DNA of 7,405 bases from an uncultured Jannaschia sp. (GCA_937916365.1 CALFSY010000102.1:1-7405); one strand, 5' to 3'; shown: positions 1-6,350, counted from the stretch's first letter. Translations and numbers: made by a program. The notes: generated by a model from the letters alone, not told the origin.

Positions 1-59
1 ACCTTTATGTCAAAAGGTTGATTTTGTTCAATAAACCGGAAAACAGGGTCGCCCACCAT
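1..59 (-). CDS. Possible 5' end of an unidentified gene running off the window
   Basis: On the minus strand an ATG at 59-57 opens a frame that stays open to the window edge and reads MVGDPVFRFIEQNQPFDIK. An in-frame TGA lies four codons upstream of this ATG, so the ATG is the first possible ATG start. It lies 70 bp downstream of the kdsA stop on the same strand, so it could be the next gene of a senC-kdsA transcript. There is no clear Shine-Dalgarno sequence; the preceding bases are A/T-rich. Nineteen codons are too few to recognise a family, and an open stretch this short could occur by chance. Confidence 0.3.
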   Translation of the reverse strand, partial: MVGDPVFRFIEQNQPFDIK

Positions 60-85
60 TAATTTTTGAATTCAGTTTTTGGGTC

Positions 86-125
86 TGGCACCAATTATTT
101 CTGATAATATGATGAAATTTGGCCA
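86..125 (-). repeat. Imperfect stem-loop just after the kdsA stop
   Basis: Read on the minus strand, bases 125-114 (TGGC, CAA, ATTTC) pair with bases 101-86 (GAAAT, TTG, GCCA). This gives 12 base pairs interrupted by two 2-nt bulges, with a 12-nt AT-rich loop. It begins 5 bases past the kdsA TAA. No T-run follows on either strand, so it is not a standard intrinsic terminator. It could be a processing or 3'-protection element, or part of a factor-assisted terminator. The pairing is visible in the sequence; the role is inferred. Confidence 0.4.
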
Positions 126-129
126 GGTA

Positions 130-963
130 TTAGATACGAATGGGATAATCTTTTGCCAGTTTGTCAAACGCCATAAGCGTGGTAATTATATCCGGCATTT
201 GATTCAACGGGATCATATTGGGCCCATCCGATGGGGCGTTGTCGGGATCTGGATGGGTTTCAATAAACACGCCTGCGATTCCAAGTGACACCGCTGCTCG
301 CGCCAATACGGGGGCGTAGGCGCGTTGCCCCCCTGATGATGCCCCCCGCCCGCCGGGGGTTTGCACGGCATGGGTGGCGTCCATAATAATAGGATAGCCG
401 GTTTTCGCCATTTCCGGCAGCGCTCGCATATCCACGACAAGCGTATTATACCCAAAACTTACCCCACGTTCGGTCAGCAAGATGTTCGTGTTGTTTGTTG
501 ATTCCACCTTGGCGGCGACATTTGGCATGTCCCACGGGGCCAAGAATTGCCCCTTTTTAATGTTGACCACGGCCCCGGTTTGGCCGGCGGCCGCCAATAG
601 ATCGGTTTGGCGGCTTAGGAACGCAGGAATTTGCAGAATATCGCAAACCTCGGCCACTGGGGCGCATTGGTCGGGTGTATGCACATCCGTTAAAACCGGG
701 CATCCGATTTGCGCCTTAACGGCCGCCAATACCTCAAGCCCCAAATCGATGCCCATACCCCGTTGGCCATGAATACTGGTGCGATTTGCCTTGTCAAAAC
801 TGGCTTTGAACACATATCCGGTTTGCGCGGCGGCGCAAGTTTGGGCCATTGCCTCTGCGATCTGGAGCGCGTGGTCACGGCTTTCTAATTGGCATGGGCC
901 TGCTATTACAGTAAGCGGCTGGTCATTTCCGAAAACGACGCCCCCGATTTTGATCGTTTTCAT
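130..963 (-). CDS. kdsA: 3-deoxy-8-phosphooctulonate (KDO-8-P) synthase, metal-dependent type
   Basis: This cytoplasmic enzyme condenses phosphoenolpyruvate with arabinose-5-phosphate to KDO-8-phosphate, the precursor of the KDO sugars in the LPS inner core. The 277 aa chain matches family length (E. coli 284) and is a single TIM-barrel domain. Recognisable blocks are AGPCQLESRD (21-30), FKASFDKANR (52-61), LQIPAFLSRQTDL (110-122), NIKKGQFLAPWD (134-145), DATHAVQTPGG (195-205) and FIETHPDPDNAPSDGPN (233-249). The metal ligands of the Aquifex-type enzyme are all present as Cys24, His198, Glu235 and Asp246; E. coli KdsA has Asn at the Cys position. I chose the ATG at 963-961 because a GGAA lies 8 bases upstream and the protein then begins at the family's usual point. 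An upstream ATG at 1035 would overlap senC and add 24 atypical residues; another ATG lies at 975. It probably shares a transcript with senC, 47 bp upstream. Confidence 0.95.
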   Translation of the reverse strand: MKTIKIGGVVFGNDQPLTVIAGPCQLESRDHALQIAEAMAQTCAAAQTGYVFKASFDKANRTSIHGQRGMGIDLGLEVLAAVKAQIGCPVLTDVHTPDQCAPVAEVCDILQIPAFLSRQTDLLAAAGQTGAVVNIKKGQFLAPWDMPNVAAKVESTNNTNILLTERGVSFGYNTLVVDMRALPEMAKTGYPIIMDATHAVQTPGGRGASSGGQRAYAPVLARAAVSLGIAGVFIETHPDPDNAPSDGPNMIPLNQMPDIITTLMAFDKLAKDYPIRI

Positions 964-1010
964 GGCAGTTTCCATTTTAGGTTCGATATTTGCCCCGTAT
1001 TTTAATCTAA

Positions 1011-1652
1011 TCAAAAGGCCGCGTCGATAAAGCACGCGGTGCGTTCGGCCACTTGGGCCGGGCTGGCGTCACGGTGAAAAAATTCAACGAACCCATGCTG
1101 TGGTAAGACAAGATAGGTAAAACCGGTATGATCTACCAAATAATAGGGATCGTCTCCATGTTGGTTTACGCGATAATACACGCCATATGCGTCTGTAATG
1201 GCGTCAATTTGATCTTGTGTGCCGGTTAGGCCCATCAGCTGTGGATGAATGTTATCGGTAAAGGCCGCCAACACCGCTGGCGTGTCGCGTGCGGGATCGA
1301 CCGAAACAAAAACTGGCCTAGTGTTACGCCCCTGTGATGTTAGAATATCCACAGCCTCGGCATTGCGCACTGTATCTAATGGGCAAATGTCGGGGCAGAA
1401 CGTGTATCCGAAATAAAGCAAGGCTGGTTCGGTAATAACATCGGCGTCGGTGACTGTTTGCCCGGCCTCATTTATCAAAGTGAAGGGGCCGCCAAGGCTG
1501 CCTGATCCGCCTGCCACGTGCGTGGCGCGGCACTGTGCGAACAGATCGGGGTTGGCGGCCTGCCGCGCCTGACCCACCAAAATAGCGATTACAACGGCGA
1601 TTATGCCAACACCGATCAAGGCAGTCAGAACAAGGGCAAAAAATCTGGGCAT
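1011..1652 (-). CDS. senC: SCO1/SenC/PrrC family copper chaperone
   Basis: Sco proteins are membrane-anchored, periplasm-facing thioredoxin-fold proteins that deliver copper or maintain thiols for the CuA/CuB sites of cytochrome oxidase. The 213 aa product has one N-terminal hydrophobic segment at about residues 5-27, which serves as an uncleaved anchor. The Cu-binding CPDIC motif follows in FGYTFCPDICPLD (Cys86, Cys90), and the third ligand is His175 in LVDHTGF. VSVDPARDTP (116-125) is also typical of the family. Its position back to back with regB is that of senC/prrC in Rhodobacter, where Sco and the RegBA (PrrBA) system are linked. No strong Shine-Dalgarno is visible, but the hydrophobic N-terminus starts right after this ATG. 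In Rhodobacter regA follows senC; here kdsA does. Confidence 0.93.
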   Translation of the reverse strand: MPRFFALVLTALIGVGIIAVVIAILVGQARQAANPDLFAQCRATHVAGGSGSLGGPFTLINEAGQTVTDADVITEPALLYFGYTFCPDICPLDTVRNAEAVDILTSQGRNTRPVFVSVDPARDTPAVLAAFTDNIHPQLMGLTGTQDQIDAITDAYGVYYRVNQHGDDPYYLVDHTGFTYLVLPQHGFVEFFHRDASPAQVAERTACFIDAAF

Positions 1653-1686
1653 CGCTGTTTGGTCCGTGGATTGAAAGAGTGTCGAT

Positions 1687-1717
1687 ATTGATTACCAAAG
1701 CGGGGCCGCTTATCAAT
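1687..1717. promoter_or_regulatory. Compound palindrome in the senC/regB divergent promoter region
   Basis: The core AAGCGG-GG-CCGCTT (1698-1711) has two perfect 6-bp arms around GG. It is flanked by a second inverted pair, ATTGAT (1687-1692) and ATCAAT (1712-1717); the left flank has 5 extra bases (TACCA) between the outer and inner arms. The element lies in the 81 bp between the senC and regB starts. On the minus strand TTGATA (1717-1712) could act as a -35 for senC, but no good -10 is visible. The GCGG/CCGC arms loosely resemble the GC-rich, inverted, variably spaced half-sites described for RegA/PrrA. An operator for one or both genes is inferred, not shown. Confidence 0.45.
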
Positions 1718-1733
1718 TCACGATCCAATAGAT

Positions 1734-3152
1734 GTGACAGAAAGCCCCGCCATGGCCGTTTCAGACCCCGCGTTTGACCTAACAGGTCAGGATTTTCGCC
1801 GCGATTGGGTGCGGTTGCGCACGCTTTTGATTTTGCGGTGGCTTGCGATAATTGGCCAAACATTCACCGTGATGATCGCCCATTTTTATCTGGGGCTTCA
1901 AATCGAATTGGGGCTTTGTTTTTTGGCCATTGGCGCGTCGGTGTTGCTAAATGTAATAGCCATGGCAATGTTTCCACAAAATCAGCACCTTGGCGATCGG
2001 GATGCAATGTTGATGTTGATGTTTGATGTCGCGCAACTTGGCTTTTTGCTGTTTTTGACCGGGGGATTGAACAATCCGTTTGCATTGTTGATTTTGGCCC
2101 CTGTCACCATTTCGGCGGCGGCGCTTAGTTTGCAATCAACCTTGATTTTAGATGCCTTTGCTGTGGTCATGGTGACGGGGCTTGCATTTTTTCATGCCCC
2201 ATTGGTGTCAACGACGGGTGAGGTGTTGGCATTGCCTGATCTGTTTGTGGTGGGATTTTGGATTTCGATTTCTATCGGTATTTTTTTTCTGTCAGCCTAT
2301 GCGCACCGGATTACATCCGAAACCCATTGGATGAGCCAAGCGTTACTTGCCACACAAATGGCGCTGTCGCGCGAACAGAAATTGACCGATCTGGGCGGGG
2401 TTGTGGCCGCTGCTGCCCATGAATTGGGCACCCCATTGGCCACGATCAAATTAGTTTCTACCGAATTGGCCGAAGATTTGCGTGATCATCCCGATTATGC
2501 CCAGGATTTGCAGCTACTGCGCGATCAGGCAGATCGTTGCCGCGATATTTTGCGGTCGATGGGGCGAATAGGAAAAAACGATCTACACGTGCGTTCCGCC
2601 CCGTTTCAGGCCATCGTGCGCGAAGCCGCCGAACCCCATGAAACGCGAGGTATCGCAATGAAATATGATTTTTCAGGCGAACATAAAACCTTAGACGAAC
2701 AACCCATCATGTGGCGTAAACCGGAAATCATCTATGGTTTGCGTAATCTAATACAAAATGCGGTTGATTTTGCCCATGAAACAATTTGGATCGAAGGCCG
2801 GTGGACCAAGCACGAAATTAGATTACGGATCACCGACGATGGGGTAGGGTATCCACCCGACCTATTGGGGCGTTTGGGTGACCCGTTTTTGCGGCATCGG
2901 TCATGGGATACTGACATTGTTCGCCCGGGATACGAAGGTATGGGTTTGGGTCTGTTTATTGCAAAAACATTGTTAGCACGGTCTGGCGCAAAAATAAGAT
3001 TCTGGAACGCCCCCCAACCATTTTTCATAGGCAAAGATAGAATCGAAAAAGGCGGCGCGGTTGTCGAGGTGATTTGGCCCTATGCCCGGGTGGGTCTTTT
3101 GGACGAAGAAATGGCCGCACCGCTGAGTGAAAATCAACCTATAGAAGCCTGA
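1734..3152 (+). CDS. regB: Redox-sensing histidine kinase RegB/PrrB
   Basis: This inner-membrane sensor kinase autophosphorylates under reducing conditions and phosphorylates RegA/PrrA, a global regulator of photosynthesis, respiration, CO2 and nitrogen metabolism. The 472 aa product matches the family throughout. It begins with the WVRLRTLLILRW block (25-36), has about six membrane segments between residues 30 and 190, and carries the quinone-binding loop GGLNNPFALLILAPVTIS (110-127). The H-box AAAAHELGTPLATIK contains the phospho-acceptor His229. The redox-active cysteine is Cys269 in DRCRDILRSMGR. The ATP domain has an N-box (NLIQNAVDFA, 338-347), a G1 box DDGVGY (368-373) and a G2 box GMGLGLFIAKTL (402-413). 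The listed start is GTG at 1734, which lacks a good ribosome site. An in-frame ATG at 1752 with GAAAG 7 bases upstream gives 466 aa and is about equally likely. It is divergent from senC; regA is not in the window. Confidence 0.96.
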   Translation: MTESPAMAVSDPAFDLTGQDFRRDWVRLRTLLILRWLAIIGQTFTVMIAHFYLGLQIELGLCFLAIGASVLLNVIAMAMFPQNQHLGDRDAMLMLMFDVAQLGFLLFLTGGLNNPFALLILAPVTISAAALSLQSTLILDAFAVVMVTGLAFFHAPLVSTTGEVLALPDLFVVGFWISISIGIFFLSAYAHRITSETHWMSQALLATQMALSREQKLTDLGGVVAAAAHELGTPLATIKLVSTELAEDLRDHPDYAQDLQLLRDQADRCRDILRSMGRIGKNDLHVRSAPFQAIVREAAEPHETRGIAMKYDFSGEHKTLDEQPIMWRKPEIIYGLRNLIQNAVDFAHETIWIEGRWTKHEIRLRITDDGVGYPPDLLGRLGDPFLRHRSWDTDIVRPGYEGMGLGLFIAKTLLARSGAKIRFWNAPQPFFIGKDRIEKGGAVVEVIWPYARVGLLDEEMAAPLSENQPIEA

Positions 3153-3229
3153 CGCGCCCGTCTGCGCGGGTATGAAGACATGGGGCAAAAATATGGCTTT
3201 GGATATTCATCACATTATCCTAGGCGTTG

Positions 3230-3237
3230 TTAACCAT
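3230..3237 (+). promoter_or_regulatory. CtrA-type half-site motif upstream of the PAS/DivL-like gene
   Basis: TTAACCAT, the 8-mer used as one of the two alphaproteobacterial CtrA binding motifs, occurs exactly 54 bp upstream of the start of the next gene, in an otherwise gene-free gap. It overlaps CATAAT (3235-3240), a fair -10-like hexamer, but no good -35 is seen. The same 8-mer also occurs once inside a coding region (6032-6039), so chance is a real possibility. Confidence 0.35.
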
Positions 3238-3259
3238 AATCAAATGTCCTAAGGCCACG

Positions 3260-3281
3260 ATCACGCGGGTGGTGATAGGGG
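3260..3281 (+). promoter_or_regulatory. Small hairpin and ribosome binding site before the PAS/DivL-like gene
   Basis: ATCAC (3260-3264) and GTGAT (3272-3276) form a 5-bp stem with a 7-nt loop. It is followed immediately by AGGGG (3277-3281), a purine run ending 10 bases before the ATG at 3292 and the best candidate ribosome site. The stem is short and may be accidental; the ribosome site supports the chosen start. Confidence 0.35.
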
Positions 3282-3291
3282 TATATTCGGC

Positions 3292-4863
3292 ATGATAGAT
3301 CTTGGATATTGGGGCATTTTTTTATTTATTTTTGGTTGCCTTATCACGGTGGCTTGTGCCTTTGTCTTTAGGGGTAGGTTCAAATCGGTCTCTGCATTGC
3401 CGCGAAATCTGGTTTTTATGGACGCTTCGCGCATTTACGAATTCCATGATGGACATCTGGTTTCTGCATTGGATCCTTTCGATGCCTTTTTAGGCGTTGA
3501 TACCACCCCTGCACACGCCTTTGCGGTTCTTAGTTATACCCTGGCCACATTGCATCCCGATCTAAAATCATCCTTAAACCGTCTAAAATCGCGGGGAGAG
3601 TCATTTTTGTTGACTGGCCGATTAGGTGCGGATGCGTTGGATATTGCAGGGCGTAAAGACGCCGAAAGTGGCCGATTGATTATAACAATGGCACCGGCCA
3701 TTATAGGACATAATCGGGAATTTGTGGATCGCGCGGCATTAGCGGCGCTCAAGCGCGAAGTTACAACATCGCGCAGTATGCTGGACTCAATTCCTATACC
3801 GATGTGGTGCACGGATACAAAAGGGCGACTAACATGGGCCAATGCGCCATATTTTGATCTTGTCGAAGCCGTTATAGGAAAGGCCCAAACGTTATCGTGG
3901 CCTTTGCCGCAAGTGTTTGAAATTGATACACATGATGGGATTGAGGAGCATGCACAAAGAGTTCGTGTGCAGCTTTCAAATACAAACGATGGTGTTTGGT
4001 ATGATGTTACAGCGAAAAAACATGATGACGATACAACATTATGGGCCGCTGTGGGAATTGATCGTCTGATTGTGGCGGAAAAAGCGTTGGAAAATTTCGT
4101 TCAAACGCTTTCGGTAACTTTTGCACATTTGCCCATCGGATTGGCGGTTTTTGACCGGCGGCGTATTTTAATACATTTTAATCCCGCACTTGTGACGCAT
4201 TCGACGTTAGAAACGCGGTTTTTGGCAAATCGTCCCAGTCTGACGGCGTTTTTGGATGCCTTGCGCGCACAGCAACGTATGCCTGAACCAAAAGATTACC
4301 GTGCATGGCGCGATGAAATCGCACGCCTGGAACGTGGTGCGGAAGAAGGCAGCTATCATGAACTTTGGACATTGCCCTCTGGCCAATGTTTTCGCGTCAC
4401 CGGGCGGCCCCATCCCGATGGCGCCGTGGCCTTTATGTTCGAAGATATTTCCGCCGAGGTATCGCTTACCCGGCAATTTCGTGCCGATCTTAATATGTTT
4501 CAGGCTGTGTTGGATGATACGCCCGAGGCGGTTGGTGTTTTCGCATCTGACGGTCGCTTGGCGATCTGCAATAGCGGGTATGTTGCGTTATGGGGCGATG
4601 ATTGTGGGGATGATATGACACGACCATCAATGTCAGAGGTAATAAAATCATGGCATTCCAAAGCGCCCCAGACGCCCTTGTGGTCTGATATAAAACAATT
4701 TTTTGGGCAAACAGGGCAAAGAAAATCATGGCAATCTGCGGTCGCACTTTTAGACGGTCGTGTTTTGCGGTGTCAGGTTTCGCCGTTGCCGGGTAGTGCG
4801 ACCATGGTTCGTTTTATAATACTGGATACACCCCAAGATCGGCCCATTCCAGAACAGAAATGA
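3292..4863 (+). CDS. divL: Membrane-anchored multi-PAS protein, DivL-like but without a kinase domain
   Basis: The 523 aa product has one N-terminal membrane segment (about 6-26) and then a cytoplasmic part that looks like a chain of PAS-type domains. Clear ones are at about 160-260 (MLDSIPIPMWCTDTKGRLTW), 268-390 (PAS_7-like, FAHLPIGLAVFDRRR to FEDISAEVSLT) and 400-512 (VLDDTPEAVGVFASDGRL). A weaker one may cover 40-140. The block FVQTLSVTFAHLPIGLAVFD plus MPEPKDYRAWR and SGQCFRVTGRPHPDGA is, as I remember it, that of Caulobacter DivL, which controls the CckA-ChpT-CtrA phosphorelay. Unlike Caulobacter DivL, the chain stops after the last PAS: no dimerisation box, His/Tyr acceptor or ATPase motifs remain. 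A PAS-only DivL has been described in Rhodobacter capsulatus. The ligand is unknown. It lies 139 bp after regB on the same strand and is probably transcribed on its own. Family identity is likely; the exact DivL role is inferred. Confidence 0.7.
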   Translation: MIDLGYWGIFLFIFGCLITVACAFVFRGRFKSVSALPRNLVFMDASRIYEFHDGHLVSALDPFDAFLGVDTTPAHAFAVLSYTLATLHPDLKSSLNRLKSRGESFLLTGRLGADALDIAGRKDAESGRLIITMAPAIIGHNREFVDRAALAALKREVTTSRSMLDSIPIPMWCTDTKGRLTWANAPYFDLVEAVIGKAQTLSWPLPQVFEIDTHDGIEEHAQRVRVQLSNTNDGVWYDVTAKKHDDDTTLWAAVGIDRLIVAEKALENFVQTLSVTFAHLPIGLAVFDRRRILIHFNPALVTHSTLETRFLANRPSLTAFLDALRAQQRMPEPKDYRAWRDEIARLERGAEEGSYHELWTLPSGQCFRVTGRPHPDGAVAFMFEDISAEVSLTRQFRADLNMFQAVLDDTPEAVGVFASDGRLAICNSGYVALWGDDCGDDMTRPSMSEVIKSWHSKAPQTPLWSDIKQFFGQTGQRKSWQSAVALLDGRVLRCQVSPLPGSATMVRFIILDTPQDRPIPEQK

Positions 4864-4914
4864 AACGTCAACGCACCGGTTTATAAGACATGGATTTGCA
4901 TTGTGCGTGGGGAA

Positions 4915-4932
4915 GGCACCACAAACCGTGCC
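4915..4932 (+). terminator. Candidate terminator hairpin after the DivL-like gene
   Basis: GGCAC (4915-4919) and GTGCC (4928-4932) pair around an 8-nt loop, about 50 bases after the stop. The following bases (CATTTATCTTGTATTCTTA) are T-rich but not a continuous T-run. This is a weak intrinsic terminator at best. Confidence 0.3.
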
Positions 4933-4951
4933 CATTTATCTTGTATTCTTA

Positions 4952-4983
4952 CTAAACCTCATCAGATTGTGTGCCAGGTTTAG
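4952..4983. terminator. Inverted repeat between convergent genes, possible two-way terminator
   Basis: CTAAACCT (4952-4959) and AGGTTTAG (4976-4983) are perfect 8-bp arms around a 16-nt loop. They are placed 17 bases past the stop of the minus-strand transferase gene and about 90 bases past the plus-strand gene. ATTTTG follows on the plus strand; on the minus strand TAAGAATAC follows. The stem is perfect but AT-rich and lacks a strong T-run, so termination is plausible, not certain. Confidence 0.4.
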
Positions 4984-5000
4984 ATTTTGCCAATTCCACA

Positions 5001-6149
5001 TTACGATGATGGGGATGTTGTGGCGGCCTCATTGTTTCGATCAGTGCGCATAAAAAGACGGTTGGAAAAATAGGCTTTTCCCATCACATAAATACCGATG
5101 AACAAGACTGTGAAAACGCACAATGCACCAAAGGCCAGCCCCGGTTTATCCCAAAACACGACCCCGGATATGATCGGAACCGCATAAAACGGCATCAATG
5201 TCAAAGAGGCCAGCGAATTGATCGCCGTTTTTCCCACCCGATCCCGCAGCACGATGTTCAAACCACGCGCGACCAGGTGGTGAAAATGCAATCGATCTGG
5301 TTGCCCCGGGGGTTTGTGCCCAATTTTACGACGGATAATGGAAAATATCGTATCTGCCACCGGCCAAAACAAGATCAACAAAATGGCGATTCCCACCACA
5401 TCTGGGTTGCGTACCGTTAAAATGATACACATCCACGCCAATATATGCCCAATGGCGTAGGCCCCCGCGTCCCCCATGAAAATCAACCCAAAAGGCCAAT
5501 TCAAAATCAAAAACCCCAGAATCGCAAAAATCAAAACCAGCGATAAAATCTGAATATCCTGTTCGCCCGCCACCCGCGCCACCATGAATAAACCTAATGC
5601 TGCACTAATGGTATAGCCCGCCGCCAAACCGTTTAACCCATCAATTAAATTGAGGGCATGGCACGTTCCCGCCGACCACAAAAGCGTGATAAATATGGCA
5701 ATCCCCCCAAAGGTCAGCCCCGCATCAATCGGCCACACCCCAATGTCACGCACCACCGTGCCAGACAGAATTACCGCCAAAACCGCCGACGCAAATGCCG
5801 CAAGCAGACGGATTTTGGGAGAGACATCACGGGCGAGATCCTCACGAAAGCCGACACAAAAAACGATACATCCTGCCAATAAGGCCCAGATGAGATCGGC
5901 ACTTAATTCGGTGTGTAAGGCAAAGCTCCCAAACGCGAAGGCAAAGATTATGGCAATTCCACCAACCCTAGGTGTTGGGCGGGTATGCAATGCCTGCCGC
6001 GCCGATAGATCGGTCACCATGTGACCACGGCTTAACCATCCCGCGCGCCGTAGGCATAGCACACACAGGCCCAGGCTTATCAAAAACGTGGCCGTCAAAA
6101 CGACCAACTCAACCGGTGATACAATTAATGACATCGTCCGCGCCCCCAT
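5001..6149 (-). CDS. Undecaprenyl-phosphate sugar-1-phosphate transferase (WecA/MraY superfamily, glycosyltransferase 4)
   Basis: Enzymes of this family move a HexNAc-1-phosphate from a UDP-sugar onto undecaprenyl phosphate in the inner membrane, the first step in making O-antigen or another surface polysaccharide. The 382 aa chain is almost entirely hydrophobic, with roughly ten membrane segments. Cytoplasmic-loop motifs are RPTPRVGGIAI (57-67), GFREDLARD (100-108, the DDxxD region), CHALNLIDGLNGLAAG (163-178), FMGDAGAY (224-231), PVADT (263-267) and the WecA-type HxHH in PDRLHFHH (284-291). The HxHH motif points to WecA-like enzymes, not MraY. The DDxxD site reads EDLAR, an ED variant seen in some family members. 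The ATG at 6149 is listed; an ATG at 6134 (377 aa), with GGGGG 8 bases upstream, is equally possible. Sugar specificity cannot be read from sequence. It is divergent from galE, which suggests a shared polysaccharide role. Confidence 0.88.
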   Translation of the reverse strand: MGARTMSLIVSPVELVVLTATFLISLGLCVLCLRRAGWLSRGHMVTDLSARQALHTRPTPRVGGIAIIFAFAFGSFALHTELSADLIWALLAGCIVFCVGFREDLARDVSPKIRLLAAFASAVLAVILSGTVVRDIGVWPIDAGLTFGGIAIFITLLWSAGTCHALNLIDGLNGLAAGYTISAALGLFMVARVAGEQDIQILSLVLIFAILGFLILNWPFGLIFMGDAGAYAIGHILAWMCIILTVRNPDVVGIAILLILFWPVADTIFSIIRRKIGHKPPGQPDRLHFHHLVARGLNIVLRDRVGKTAINSLASLTLMPFYAVPIISGVVFWDKPGLAFGALCVFTVLFIGIYVMGKAYFSNRLFMRTDRNNEAATTSPSS

Positions 6150-6180
6150 CGGACTGTGCCCATACTGATAGGCATTGCGG

Positions 6181-6211
6181 ATTATTTACCTTTTATTAAG
6201 GTTAATAACAA
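6181..6211 (-). promoter_or_regulatory. AT-rich palindrome inside a candidate promoter of the transferase gene
   Basis: TTATTAA (6193-6199) and TTAATAA (6202-6208) form a perfect 7+7 palindrome around GG. On the minus strand TTGTTA (6211-6206) is a possible -35. The -10 could be TAAATA (6188-6183, 17-bp spacing, poor match) or AATAAT (6186-6181, better match but 19-bp spacing). The palindrome then overlaps the -35/-10 spacer, a usual place for a repressor. Only the palindrome is certain. Confidence 0.35.
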
Positions 6212-6230
6212 GATCGGCCTATGCTAAAAA

Positions 6231-6272
6231 AGCCCAATTTTCCAAAGGGCCTTCACAAAAAATCTGTGGGCT
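6231..6272 (+). repeat. Inverted repeat in the galE upstream region
   Basis: AGCCCA (6231-6236) and TGGGCT (6267-6272) are perfect inverted arms 30 bases apart. Between them CACA (6254-6257) can pair with TGTG (6265-6268), and GCCC (6232-6235) can instead pair with GGGC (6247-6250), so two exclusive folds are possible. It lies about 80 bases before galE and could be a leader RNA structure if transcription starts upstream of it; no promoter is evident. Confidence 0.25.
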
Positions 6273-6316
6273 GCATCATTTTCGGATGGTTCCAGCCGTC
6301 AATCATGGCTAGGTCT

Positions 6317-6343
6317 ATGGCGCATCAGGTAAACCGCACGTGA
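6317..6343 (+). CDS. Possible 8-residue leader ORF before galE
   Basis: ATG at 6317 opens a frame MAHQVNRT that stops at TGA 6341-6343, seven bases before the galE ATG. Its start lies in a 9-bp direct repeat (TATGGCGCA at 6316-6324 and 6350-6358) that also covers the galE start. Since galE has no visible Shine-Dalgarno, coupling from this short frame is conceivable. The only ribosome site for the leader is a poorly spaced AGG, so this is weak and may be chance. Confidence 0.2.
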   Translation: MAHQVNRT

Positions 6344-6350
6344 AACCCGT

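Noticed and set aside
1011..1035. Longer kdsA start (ATG at 1035) overlapping the end of senC
   Set aside because: The extra 24 residues do not resemble the KdsA N-terminus, while the ATG at 963 has a GGAA at a suitable distance and gives the normal family length.
1687..1717. An Fnr/FnrL box (TTGAT-N4-ATCAA) in the senC-regB gap
   Set aside because: Both half-sites are present as an inverted pair but are about 20 bases apart, not 4, and neither has a good partner at the correct spacing.
2008..2029. Short GATGTT-like tandem repeat in regB
   Set aside because: It encodes the MLMLMFDV stretch of a membrane segment; this is codon repetition in a hydrophobic helix, not a functional repeat.
3153..3171. 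GC-rich hairpin (CCCG/CGGG) directly after the regB stop as a terminator
   Set aside because: The stem is only 4 bp plus a possible G-U pair, and no T-run follows; CGCG repeats allow several equally weak pairings.
5650..6024. Plus-strand open frames of 124 and 74 codons opposite the transferase gene
   Set aside because: They lie entirely antisense to a gene with clear family motifs, have no ribosome sites or family features, and are shadow frames.
6032..6039. Second TTAACCAT (CtrA-type) motif
   Set aside because: It lies inside the coding region of the transferase gene, about 100 bp past its start, and is explained by the codons there.
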